The translations under genes and the position numbers were made by a program. Below are positions 7,945 to 17,390 of a stretch of 64,000 bases of DNA, piece by piece. The number at the start of each line of letters is the position of its first letter. The stretch's first letter is position 1. Under the pieces are notes generated by a model that made no database searches, was not told the origin of the DNA, and saw only the letters and a list, made by a program, of their open reading frames with translations. Source of the DNA: Shinella sp. PSBB067 (lineage in GTDB: Bacteria > Pseudomonadota > Alphaproteobacteria > Rhizobiales > Rhizobiaceae); assembly GCF_016839145.1 (NCBI RefSeq), contig NZ_CP069303.1, positions 4,455,001-4,519,000 of the forward strand. Reading direction: 5' to 3'.

Positions 7945-8070
7945 GAAATCCCCCAAGGCAATTTGCCGCAGGGTTGTATCTCTTGCTCAGGGAGTCAATC
8001 GGGTTGCATTGCCGTTTTTAGTCGTAGTCAACCTAAAAACTCGGTGGATGGTGGTGGCGGCCCAATCTTC

Positions 8071-8100
8071 AAAGGCTCCCTTTCGGGGGGGGGCTTTCTT
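8071..8100. terminator. Possible hairpin with a nine-G run
   Basis: AAAGGCTCCC (8071-8080) can pair with the G-run and CTTT that follow, with one mismatch. The run of nine G at 8085-8093 is unusual and prone to slippage or base-call error. It lies in the 251-base gap between the DUF4041 gene and the 3' end of the Fic gene, where no gene is seen. Confidence 0.3.
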
Positions 8101-8195
8101 GCGTTTGGCGCCTGCGCCACGTCCGTTTCAAATTGCCCTTCATCAGCCTACAGTTCGTTTCCACGCCAGCCGTTATCATCGTGCGGTCTGTTTAA

Positions 8196-9341
8196 TTAGA
8201 CTTTCAAGAGGTCGAGCAGGGGGTCGAAGGCATAGAGTGCCGCTCGCCGTCCTGCTGCTGGTTCGATAGTGCGGAGCAAGCCTACCTCGACTAGCCGGCG
8301 TGATAGTGCACGGGCTGAGGAAGCTGGAATGCCTGACCGTTCAACAAATCGGTCATTCCGAAAGACAGGGCTTGCGAAAACGAAATCCAAGGCTTGGTCG
8401 TGAAATTGGGAATTTAGGGCTTCCCGGAAGCGTTCCCGCATTTCACTGTGCAGAGCGAAGATACTGTCCGCTGTCTGAATGTTGACAGTGGCTTGCGCGT
8501 GCATGGCTTGAAGGAAAAATACGGTCCATCCCGTCCAGTCCCCGTCAGCAGAAACGGCTCGCATTTTTTCTATGTATTCATCCTTGTGAGCTTCGAAGTA
8601 TCCGGAGACGAAGAAGTTGGGCTGGCTGATGATCCCCAACTTCCAGAGCATTAAGGTAATGAGCATACGCCCAATTCGGCCGTTGCCATCTTCAAATGGA
8701 TGAAGAGCCTCAAATTCCACATGCGTTAGAGCCGTGCGGATGAGGGGGCGCATTTTGCTTTCGTTTATGAATTTGACCAACTCACCCATAGCAAGGGGGA
8801 GTTGTTCTGGAGCTATCGGTATGTAGTAGATCTTTCCTCGTCGGTCATCACCGATATAGTTTTGCTCAACCTTGTAGGTGCCTGGACGTTTACGGGCACC
8901 TCGTCCAACGAAAAGCAATTGCTGATGTGCTGTTCTGATTAAGTGCTCGCTCAGCGGTGCGCCTTCCGCCAACGCCTGTTGTGCGTTGCGCAGTGCACGC
9001 GAATACAGGAAGGTCTCGATATCGTCGTTCCGGGCTTCCTTGTACGGATCAGGCGCGCCAGCGTCCTCCTCTGCTTCAAGGCGATATAGTTCCTCAATGG
9101 TGGAGATTGTTCCCTCCATCCTTGATGAACTTACGGCGTCCTGGCGGCGTAGTGGTGCTAGAAATAGCTCGCTGTTCACCATACTCGCCATCTTCGCGTC
9201 ATAGCGGGCCAGTGACGCTGCCGCCTCCTCTAATGGGCCGAGCAATACTTCGTAGTCGAGAGACCCAGGAGGGAACGCCGCCGTATGGTAGTGAACGGCT
9301 TCCGATAGGTCGTAGGATTTGGTGATCATTGAGTCGGGCAT
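8196..9341 (-). CDS. Fic-family protein (AMP-transferase type) with HTH C-terminus
   Basis: 381 residues from the ATG at 9341 (ATG at 9329 also possible; neither has a clear ribosome site). The core has the full Fic motif HPFEDGNGRIGR, in which His starts the reaction and the GNGR loop binds nucleotide phosphates. An N-terminal helix carries SSSRMEGT, matching the S/TxxxE(G/N) inhibitory helix of self-inhibited Fic proteins. The C-terminus is a winged-helix-like DNA-binding region (RSGIPASSARALSRRLVEVG). Such proteins modify targets with AMP or related groups and may regulate their own gene. Several inverted repeats lie just upstream. Confidence 0.9.
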   Translation of the reverse strand: MPDSMITKSYDLSEAVHYHTAAFPPGSLDYEVLLGPLEEAAASLARYDAKMASMVNSELFLAPLRRQDAVSSSRMEGTISTIEELYRLEAEEDAGAPDPYKEARNDDIETFLYSRALRNAQQALAEGAPLSEHLIRTAHQQLLFVGRGARKRPGTYKVEQNYIGDDRRGKIYYIPIAPEQLPLAMGELVKFINESKMRPLIRTALTHVEFEALHPFEDGNGRIGRMLITLMLWKLGIISQPNFFVSGYFEAHKDEYIEKMRAVSADGDWTGWTVFFLQAMHAQATVNIQTADSIFALHSEMRERFREALNSQFHDQALDFVFASPVFRNDRFVERSGIPASSARALSRRLVEVGLLRTIEPAAGRRAALYAFDPLLDLLKV

Positions 9342-9460
9342 TCTGTTATCAAACGCGATTGATGCTAACGTAATGGCATCAATGTTAATTGGCAACAGAA
9401 TGAAGCTTGATTCTGTTGCCAACGTGGTTTGCTGATAATGCGCTGCTATCAATGGCGATT
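9339..9460 (-). promoter_or_regulatory. Inverted repeats upstream of the Fic gene
   Basis: A perfect 11-base inverted repeat, GGCAACAGAAT (9391-9401) and ATTCTGTTGCC (9410-9420), is separated by eight bases. Another, ATTGATGC and GCATCAAT (about 9358-9383), has ten bases between its arms, and ATCAAT/ATTGAT recurs at about 9448-9463. The CAGAAT half-site appears again over the start codon. They probably serve as operators for the winged-helix region of the Fic protein or another regulator. Confidence 0.5.
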
Positions 9461-9495
9461 GATGTCAAGGTGGATGCCAATCCTGACGCCAACAT

Positions 9496-9861
9496 CTAGG
9501 AGTCCGATGACTCAATGCACGATTCATATGCAAACGCCGTTTTAAGAAGTAACGGGGGAGTGAGGTGTACCTTGCGCCGAAATTCCCAACATCGTTTGGT
9601 GTAGCGTTCGATTAGGTCGTCAAAGACCTCGTAGGCTTTGCCTTCATCGAACCCTTGTCCAACGAGGCGAGCGACAATCTCATCCTCGACCCGGAACAGG
9701 GTTTCCATCTGCCCTTTCGCGGCCGATCCGGTGATGGACCAATGCAGAAGGGCGCGGGCAATATCGTCGCGTGATGGCTTGCGTTCCCGCTTTGCCTGAT
9801 CCCGTAAGGCTTGCTGGCGTTGTCGTTGAGCGGCGTTCCGTTCTTTCCTGCTAAGTTTCAC
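9496..9861 (-). CDS. Hypothetical protein, 121 aa
   Basis: A GTG at 9861 follows AGGAGGTGCCTC, a strong ribosome site that decides this start. The N-terminus is highly basic (KLSRKERNAAQRQRQQ), suggesting nucleic-acid contact, followed by a helical domain with acidic stretches. No family is recognised. Its place between the Fic gene and the toxin-antitoxin remnant suggests an accessory gene. Confidence 0.55.
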   Translation of the reverse strand: MKLSRKERNAAQRQRQQALRDQAKRERKPSRDDIARALLHWSITGSAAKGQMETLFRVEDEIVARLVGQGFDEGKAYEVFDDLIERYTKRCWEFRRKVHLTPPLLLKTAFAYESCIESSDS

Positions 9862-9950
9862 GAGGCACCTCCTGTTGGAGAGTGCCGCCGTCTCATGCAA
9901 GGAACCAGTCAGGCAGCCGAATGAATTGCCGCCCTGGCCAGTTTTGAGGC

Positions 9951-10229
9951 TCAGGGTGTTACGAGGTTGATTTCGAGCTTGGCTCCAGTGGCCTCGGCAT
10001 AACGGCGCAGGGTGGAGAGGGAAGGGGAAACGCCGCCGCCTTCCAGCCGGGCGATGGCCGATTGCGTCGTGCCGATGCGCTTTGCAAGCTCGGCCTGGGA
10101 GAGCTTCGCCTTCGTCCGGGCATGGACGAGGGTTTCGATAAGCCGGAATTCCGCGTCCGCCTTCTCGTATTCCTGCCGGAATTCCGGATTGTCCATCAGC
10201 TTCTTCTTGAGGTCTGCAATCTTCGTCAT
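9951..10229 (-). CDS. HigA-type XRE antitoxin
   Basis: 92 residues from ATG 10229. An N-terminal helical segment (ADLKKKLMDNPEFRQEYEKA) is followed by an XRE domain (SQAELAKRIG, TTQSAIARLEGG). This architecture is typical of antitoxins paired with Gp49-like HigB toxins, which neutralise the toxin and repress the operon. The gene overlaps the end of the toxin gene (10226-10229), the usual toxin-first order of higBA. The antitoxin appears intact although its toxin gene is broken. Confidence 0.8.
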   Translation of the reverse strand: MTKIADLKKKLMDNPEFRQEYEKADAEFRLIETLVHARTKAKLSQAELAKRIGTTQSAIARLEGGGVSPSLSTLRRYAEATGAKLEINLVTP

Positions 10230-10548
10230 GGCTTCACCTCTTTCATCCGCGCTCTCGCAATATCTAGGGCGGCTTTCGGGGTCTTCTGCGACTTCTTCAC
10301 GAAGACATGCAGGATGACCACTCGCCGTCCAGTGACGGTCACGTAAATGCCGCGTGCGATACCTTCGGAAGCCTTGGCGCGCAGCTCCCAAAGCTTGCCT
10401 TCGAGATGTTTGATATGCGGCTCCCGCAACTGCTCCAGGCCAACGTTCTCGACCGCTTCCATGAGGCGGATGAGCCGGGCTGAAGTCCGGGCGGCAGCGC
10501 CTCGATTTCTGAATCGACAATTTCGAGGGTTTCAACCGTCTATAGCAT
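10226..10548 (-). pseudogene. HigB-type toxin gene (Gp49-like), broken by stop codon and frameshift
   Basis: The C-terminal 78 residues are intact and carry the Gp49/RelE-like core (HIKHLEGKLWELRAKA, ARGIYVTVTGRRVVILHVF, KKSQKTP). The natural start appears to be the ATG at 10548, but codon 3 (10540-10542) is TAG where the family normally has Trp (TGG). After that the frame reads TVETLEIVDSEIEALPPGLQ, then loses one base near 10480 before ARLIRLMEAVENVG. Two independent lesions in the first third argue for a true pseudogene. The alternative ATG at 10462 would give a toxin lacking about thirty N-terminal residues. Confidence 0.65.
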
Positions 10549-10558
10549 GGATGCTATA
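10541..10558. promoter_or_regulatory. Palindrome at the toxin-antitoxin start, probable operator
   Basis: TATAGCAT (10541-10548) and ATGCTATA (10551-10558) form a perfect 8-base inverted repeat with two bases between. It overlaps the original toxin start codon, the expected position for autoregulation by a HigA-type antitoxin. Confidence 0.5.
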
Positions 10559-10700
10559 TAGCGAATATGCGATAATCATGCAATGGGCATGGCGGTAGGA
10601 GGCAGAGCGCTGATTTGCGTCCTCGGGGTGCCCCGAAGTCCGAAAGCAGAATACAGCGAAAGCCGCTGATTGATAACTTACTGTATTATCAGGGGGAATT

Positions 10701-10776
<76 letters not shown>

Positions 10777-10882
10777 ATAACGGGTCCGGCAAGGCCGGTT
10801 TCCGGGAACCGGGGCGGCATTGCCGTCCGGTGTGGCGGCTTATTACTTCCGGGTTTCGGAGATGGCAAGCCGAAAAATGAGA

Positions 10883-10912
10883 TCCGGCCGGATTTTTTTG
10901 AAACCGGCCGGA
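10883..10912 (-). terminator. Hairpin after the FYDLN-acid gene
   Basis: TCCGGCCGG (10883-10891) and CCGGCCGGA (10904-10912) form a nine-pair stem with a T/A-rich loop. On the reverse strand it follows the stop at 10924, with a T-rich stretch further on. It lies between that gene and the tRNA. Confidence 0.55.
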
Positions 10913-10923
10913 AAATCAAACCC

Positions 10924-11319
10924 TTAAGCTTCGTCTTCGTCACCCGTGACGCCGATGAGGCCGGTCATGTCGTCATCGTCGTCGTCTTCGTCCTGCTCCA
11001 GGAACGTGTCGTCGTCGTCGCCGTCGATCTCCACGTCGTCGTCGCCGAGATCCGGCAGGTCGTCGCCGCCGGATGCATCCTCGTCGGCATCCTCGAGCGA
11101 GACGAGTTCGACTTCCGTGTTCTCCGTATCGACTTCGCTGACGTCCTCGTCCTCATCCTTTTCCAGGACGGCGGCCGCGGAAGTCTCCTCGAAGAAGGAG
11201 AGCGGGTAGGACTTGCCCGTATAGGGAGAAACGATCGGGTCGCGGTTCAGGTCGTAGAACTTCTTGCCCGTTTCCGGATCGATGCGTTTGGTTCCGAGTT
11301 CCGGTTTTGCCACTGTCAA
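10924..11319 (-). CDS. TIGR02300 family (FYDLN acid) protein
   Basis: 131 residues. The N-terminal 45 residues carry the family signature KPELGTKRIDPETGKKFYDL and DPIVSPYTGKSYP. The remaining 85 are extremely acidic, with runs of Asp and Glu, and probably unstructured. The family is confined to alphaproteobacteria and has no assigned function. The Cys often found after KR in the signature is Asp here. It is divergent from aroA, with 250 bases between the two starts. Confidence 0.9.
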   Translation of the reverse strand: MTVAKPELGTKRIDPETGKKFYDLNRDPIVSPYTGKSYPLSFFEETSAAAVLEKDEDEDVSEVDTENTEVELVSLEDADEDASGGDDLPDLGDDDVEIDGDDDDTFLEQDEDDDDDDMTGLIGVTGDEDEA

Positions 11320-11485
11320 AGCCTCTAAGGTGCCGTTCGTTTCCGGCGTGGCCGGGGTTCCGGCGCGTTGAAGGGGAAAATGATTAGCCGGTCCCCTTAA
11401 TCGTCTTGCGCTATCCTGTCAAAGCCAAACTTCCGCATCGTCCGGCCCCGTCCTTTCCGGCGAATGTTTTTCGGCGGGATGATGA

Positions 11486-12936
<1,451 letters not shown>

Positions 12937-12937
<1 letters not shown>

Positions 12938-13572
12938 TGACCTTCACCATCGCCATCGACGGTCCCGCCGCCGCCGGCAAGGGCACGCTCTCCCGCCGCA
13001 TCGCGGAGGAATACGGCTTCCATCATCTCGATACGGGGCTGACCTACCGGGCAACGGCGAAGGCATTGCTGGATCGCGGCCTGCCGCTCGATGACGAGGC
13101 GGTGGCGGCCGATGTCGCGAAGCATCTCGATCTCGGCGGGCTCGACCGCTCCGTGCTGTCGGCCCATGCCATCGGCGAGGCGGCCTCGAAGATCGCGGTC
13201 ATGCCTGCGGTGCGCCGGGCGCTGGTCGAGGCGCAGCGGGGCTTTGCGGCGCGCGAGCCGGGCACGGTGCTCGACGGGCGCGATATCGGCACGGTCGTCT
13301 GCCCGGATGCGCCGGTGAAGCTCTATGTCACGGCCTCCGCCGAAGTGCGCGCCAGGCGCCGCCACGACGAGATTATCGCCGGCGGCGGGGTGGCCGATTA
13401 CGATACGATCCTCGACGATATCCGCCGCCGCGACGAGCGCGACATGGGCCGGGCGGACAGTCCGCTGAAGCCGGCTGACGATGCGCACTTGCTCGATACC
13501 TCGGAAATGAGTATAGAGGCGGCGTTTTCCGCTGCAAAGTCGTTCATCGACGCTGCGCTTAAGCACCAGTAA
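12937..13572 (+). CDS. cmk: Cytidylate kinase
   Basis: 211 residues. It phosphorylates CMP and dCMP with ATP in pyrimidine nucleotide metabolism. The P-loop is GPAAAGKGT (residues 9-17); the CMP-binding area includes [10 protein letters not shown] and [14 protein letters not shown]. Length is usual for the short type. It overlaps aroA by one base and is followed 162 bases later by rpsA; the order aroA-cmk-rpsA is common in alphaproteobacteria. Confidence 0.96.
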
Positions 13573-13734
13573 CGCCAGGAAAAGTGCGCAAGCGGTTTTC
13601 CGTCCGGTGTTGCGAAACATAAGAACAAGGCCTGTCCCCGCGCCGGATTTGCTGCCCAAGGGTAGCGGATGGAGCCTCGTTCATCACCAACGCTAACCCC
13701 CGGCGCCCGTGCCATTGGCACACCAGGAGTTTCA

Positions 13735-15441
13735 ATGTCTCAAGCAAACCCCACGCGCGAAGATTTCGCAGCCCTTCTGCAGGAATCCTTTGCCACGAAC
13801 GATCTCGCCGAAGGCTATGTCGCCAAGGGCATCGTTACCGCGATCGAAAAGGACGTCGCCATCGTCGACGTCGGCCTCAAGGTTGAAGGTCGCGTTCCGC
13901 TGAAGGAATTCGGCGCCAAGTCCAAGGACGGCACGCTGAAGGTCGGTGACGAAGTCGAAGTCTATGTCGAGCGCATCGAAAACGCGCTTGGTGAAGCCGT
14001 TCTGTCGCGCGAAAAGGCTCGCCGCGAAGAGAGCTGGGCCAAGCTCGAAGTCAAGTTCGAAGCCGGCGAGCGCGTCGAAGGCGTCATCTTCAACCAGGTC
14101 AAGGGTGGCTTCACCGTCGATCTCGACGGCGCCGTCGCCTTCCTGCCGCGTTCGCAGGTCGACATCCGTCCGATCCGCGACGTCACGCCGCTCATGCACA
14201 ACCCGCAGCCCTTCGAAATCCTCAAGATGGACAAGCGCCGCGGCAACATCGTCGTTTCGCGCCGCACGGTTCTCGAAGAGTCGCGCGCCGAGCAGCGTTC
14301 TGAAATCGTCCAGAACCTCGAAGAAGGCCAGGTTGTCGATGGCGTCGTCAAGAACATCACCGATTACGGTGCGTTCGTCGACCTCGGCGGCATCGACGGC
14401 CTGCTGCACGTCACCGACATGGCCTGGCGCCGCGTCAACCATCCGTCGGAGATCCTGTCCATCGGCCAGCAGGTCAAGGTTCAGATCATCCGCATCAACC
14501 AGGAAACCCACCGCATCTCGCTCGGCATGAAGCAGCTCGAGTCGGATCCGTGGGATGGCATCGGCACGAAGTACCCGGTCGGCAAGAAGATCTCCGGCAC
14601 CGTCACGAACATCACCGACTACGGTGCGTTCGTCGAGCTGGAGCCGGGCATCGAAGGCCTGATCCACATCTCCGAAATGTCCTGGACCAAGAAGAACGTG
14701 CACCCCGGCAAGATCCTGTCCACGAGCCAGGAAGTCGACGTCGTCGTTCTCGAAGTCGACCCGACGAAGCGCCGCATCTCGCTCGGTCTCAAGCAGACCC
14801 TCGAGAACCCGTGGCAGGCCTTCGCGCACAGCCACCCGGCTGGCACGGAAGTCGAAGGCGAAGTCAAGAACAAGACCGAATTCGGCCTGTTCATCGGCCT
14901 CGACGGCGACGTGGACGGCATGGTGCACCTCTCCGACCTCGACTGGAACCGTCCGGGCGAGCAGGTCATCGAGGAGTTCAACAAGGGCGACGTCGTCAAG
15001 GCTGTCGTTCTCGATGTGGACGTCGACAAGGAGCGCATCTCGCTCGGCATCAAGCAGCTCGGCCGCGATGCGGTCGGCGAAGCTGCCGCTTCGGGTGACC
15101 TCCGCAAGAACGCCGTCGTTTCGGCTGAAGTCATCGCGGTCAACGATGGCGGCATCGAAGTGAGGCTCGTCAACCACGAGGACATCACCGCGTTCATCCG
15201 TCGCGGCGACCTGTCGCGTGACCGTGACGAACAGCGTCCGGAGCGTTTCTCGGTCGGCCAGACCGTCGACGCCCGCGTCCTGAACTTCTCGAAGAAGGAT
15301 CGCAAGATCCAGCTTTCGATCAAGGCGCTGGAAATCGCCGAAGAGAAGGAAGCCGTCGCACAGTTCGGTTCGTCCGACTCGGGCGCTTCGCTCGGCGACA
15401 TCCTCGGCGCGGCTCTGAAGAACCGCAACAACGCCGAGTAA
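13735..15441 (+). CDS. rpsA: 30S ribosomal protein S1
   Basis: 568 residues from ATG 13735, preceded by CAGGAGTTTCA. It contains six S1 RNA-binding repeats; the third and fourth are obvious from the near-identical KNITDYGAFVDLGGIDGLLH and TNITDYGAFVELEPGIEGLI. It captures mRNA on the small subunit during initiation. Codon use is strongly biased, as expected for a highly expressed gene. A hairpin terminator follows the stop by 21 bases. Confidence 0.97.
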   Translation: MSQANPTREDFAALLQESFATNDLAEGYVAKGIVTAIEKDVAIVDVGLKVEGRVPLKEFGAKSKDGTLKVGDEVEVYVERIENALGEAVLSREKARREESWAKLEVKFEAGERVEGVIFNQVKGGFTVDLDGAVAFLPRSQVDIRPIRDVTPLMHNPQPFEILKMDKRRGNIVVSRRTVLEESRAEQRSEIVQNLEEGQVVDGVVKNITDYGAFVDLGGIDGLLHVTDMAWRRVNHPSEILSIGQQVKVQIIRINQETHRISLGMKQLESDPWDGIGTKYPVGKKISGTVTNITDYGAFVELEPGIEGLIHISEMSWTKKNVHPGKILSTSQEVDVVVLEVDPTKRRISLGLKQTLENPWQAFAHSHPAGTEVEGEVKNKTEFGLFIGLDGDVDGMVHLSDLDWNRPGEQVIEEFNKGDVVKAVVLDVDVDKERISLGIKQLGRDAVGEAAASGDLRKNAVVSAEVIAVNDGGIEVRLVNHEDITAFIRRGDLSRDRDEQRPERFSVGQTVDARVLNFSKKDRKIQLSIKALEIAEEKEAVAQFGSSDSGASLGDILGAALKNRNNAE

Positions 15442-15462
15442 GCCTCGCTTACGAAACAAAAG

Positions 15463-15494
15463 GCCCGCGGAGAGCAATCTCCGCGGGCTTTTTC
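15463..15494. terminator. Rho-independent terminator after rpsA, usable from both sides
   Basis: Stem GCCCGCGGAGA (15463-15473) and TCTCCGCGGGC (15478-15488) with loop GCAA, then a T run. On the reverse strand the stem is followed by CTTTTGTTT, so it can also end the leftward gene 15508-17013. Confidence 0.92.
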
Positions 15495-15507
15495 TTTGGG
15501 GAATCGG

Positions 15508-17013
15508 TCAGGTCCAGTAGTCGCCGAGCTTCTGGTAGAAGACGAGGCCCGGTTCCATTACGCCGACCATGTCGGCCGTCTTCTCGCGCCGGCGCGCCAT
15601 GTCGGGGCTCTCGGGCTCCTCGCCCGGCGGCTCGCCCTCGGCCTGCGCCTGTTCCTCGCCGGTCCCGTCGCCCGCATCCTCCGGGTTCTGCTCGTCCGCC
15701 TCGTCCTCATCGGCCTGGTGCGGCTCCGGCCATTCGACATTTTCCTCCGCCGGCAGGTAGGGCACGAAGGCGAGCGGCACGCCGTCGCGAAGCACCGGTG
15801 CCGCGAGCAGCCGTTCGGTCGCCGCATCGGCGAGGATCGCGGAGGGCACCGCCTCGCGGGCCGGTGGCATGGGCGCGGGCCTGTCCGGTTCCGGCGCGGC
15901 GCGCGGCTGTGCTGTCGCTTCGGGCTGTGCCTTGCCTGGCTTGGCGCCGTCTTCTGCCTGCTCGCGGACGATCTGGGCAAGTTCCTGTTCGATCTGTGCA
16001 CCCAGCGGGCGTTCGAGCAGCGCCCGCAGGAAGGTGGCTTCCTCCGGCGAGAGGCTTTCCATGAGATGCGCCACCGCCTGCATCAGCACTTCCGGGGAGA
16101 CGTCCCGCGCAATCGCCTGCATCCCGCGGGCAAGTGCCTGGCCGGCGGTGTGGGCGGTCTGCGCCCGGGCGGGCGCCGTCTCGCGCCGGGCCGTGTCCAC
16201 GTCCTCGACGCTGCCCTGGTGGCGAAGCGCCGCTGCCGCGGTGTCCACCGGCTGCCCGTCCTGCGGCTTTGCAGCGGGCAGGCGGGGCTCCGGCCGGGAT
16301 GCGCCGCCGGCGGCAATGGAGGCGCGGTTCGTGCCTGCGGGCATGGGTTCGCCGGCCTCGGCCTCGGCTGCATCGGCGGTCGCCGCGCGTGTCCTGCCGC
16401 TGCCGTCGAGATCGAAGATGCGCTTCAGCGCCGTCTGGAGCGCACGGACGTCGCCGGGCGTCTGTCCCGCTTGCGCGGTGTGCTGCGCGCCGTGACGGCC
16501 GACGGCGGCGATCTGCTGGGCATTGAGGCCGACGGGCTTTTGCTGGCGCTCCGTGCCGGCTGCCGGCAGGTCCTCGGCCGGCAGGCTCGTCGCCAGGAGG
16601 CTGGCGAGTTTCTGGGCCGCCGGCCCGTTCGGATCGCGCACGATCTCGACGAGGCTGCGCGTCGGCATGGCCGAGAGCACGGTGCCGACCAGCTTCTCGA
16701 CGCTGGGGCGAAGCTCCGGCGGCAGCCGGCTGACGATGTCGGCAAATTTACGGGCGCTTTCGCCCTCGCGGCCCGGCAGGGTTTTCAGGGCGGCAAGCAG
16801 TGTTTCGAGGAGGTCGCGGCCAGGATTCGGCTCTGCGGTACGCGGCATGTGCTTCAGCATCGTCTCGATGAGACGGAGCAGCACCTCGGCCCGCAGATTG
16901 GCGAGCGCGGCGGCAGAGAGCACCGGCCTGACGGCGGCATCGGCCGAACCGCCCGCCGGGAGGGCGGGGGAGGGCTGCGTCACGCCGGTCGTTCGTGCCA
17001 CATGCGGCAGCAT
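15508..17013 (-). CDS. Ala/Pro-rich conserved rhizobial protein, unknown
   Basis: 501 residues from ATG 17013, chosen because CAGGAGACAGGC precedes it. The first 190 residues look helical (AALANLRAEVLLRLIETMLK, ETLLAALKTLPGREGESARK); the middle is low-complexity Ala/Pro/Gln; a second helical part follows (LMESLSPEEATFLRALLERP); the C-terminus is very acidic and ends LVFYQKLGDYWT. No signal peptide or enzyme motif is seen. A motif LVEIVRDPNGPAAQKL recurs, with changes, in the protein at 19202-20440. The layout (disordered middle, compact ends) is like that of flagellar hook-length proteins, but no homology can be claimed. Confidence 0.7.
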   Translation of the reverse strand: MLPHVARTTGVTQPSPALPAGGSADAAVRPVLSAAALANLRAEVLLRLIETMLKHMPRTAEPNPGRDLLETLLAALKTLPGREGESARKFADIVSRLPPELRPSVEKLVGTVLSAMPTRSLVEIVRDPNGPAAQKLASLLATSLPAEDLPAAGTERQQKPVGLNAQQIAAVGRHGAQHTAQAGQTPGDVRALQTALKRIFDLDGSGRTRAATADAAEAEAGEPMPAGTNRASIAAGGASRPEPRLPAAKPQDGQPVDTAAAALRHQGSVEDVDTARRETAPARAQTAHTAGQALARGMQAIARDVSPEVLMQAVAHLMESLSPEEATFLRALLERPLGAQIEQELAQIVREQAEDGAKPGKAQPEATAQPRAAPEPDRPAPMPPAREAVPSAILADAATERLLAAPVLRDGVPLAFVPYLPAEENVEWPEPHQADEDEADEQNPEDAGDGTGEEQAQAEGEPPGEEPESPDMARRREKTADMVGVMEPGLVFYQKLGDYWT

Positions 17014-17390
17014 GCCTGTCTCCTGTTCGCCATTGCCGATGCCATCCGCATCGCCGGGCCTGCCAATGTTCCATCGTTCGTCGGATGGCGCATCATGCGC
17101 GACGCTGCGAGGTGATGAGCTTACGGCCCGGCTGGCCGGGCATGCATGCGTGAGGCGGCGGGTAGGGCCGCCGACGGGACCGGTCGCAAACCCCGGGACA
17201 CCCGACAGTCTTCTGCCTGTAACAAATGCCATTTTATGGTTAACGAATTGCTAATACGCGCGAAAAGGCTTCGCACATGCAGCATATCCGGCCGATCTTG
17301 CCGTCGCGACGGCCCTTGCCCCTTATGCTCGGCTCGCGTAAATCTTGCCGGCATGGTCGTTTCGGGCGGCGGATGCGGCGGAGACCCTTG
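17014..17390. promoter_or_regulatory. Divergent promoter region, 377 bases, no gene
   Basis: Lies between the leftward gene at 17013 and nadV. Most is GC-rich, but 17221-17260 is A/T-rich and holds TTAACGAATTGCTAA, a near match to a CtrA box (TTAA-N7-TTAA with one change, 17240-17254). No gene or RNA is recognised. Confidence 0.35.

Noticed and set aside
10549..10700. Direct repeat of the tRNA 3' end as an attachment site
   Set aside because: No second copy of the tRNA-Ala end was found in bases 1-10700.
13732..15477. Reverse-strand frame of about 580 codons over rpsA
   Set aside because: Antisense of ribosomal protein S1; the composition mirrors the codon bias of a highly expressed gene.
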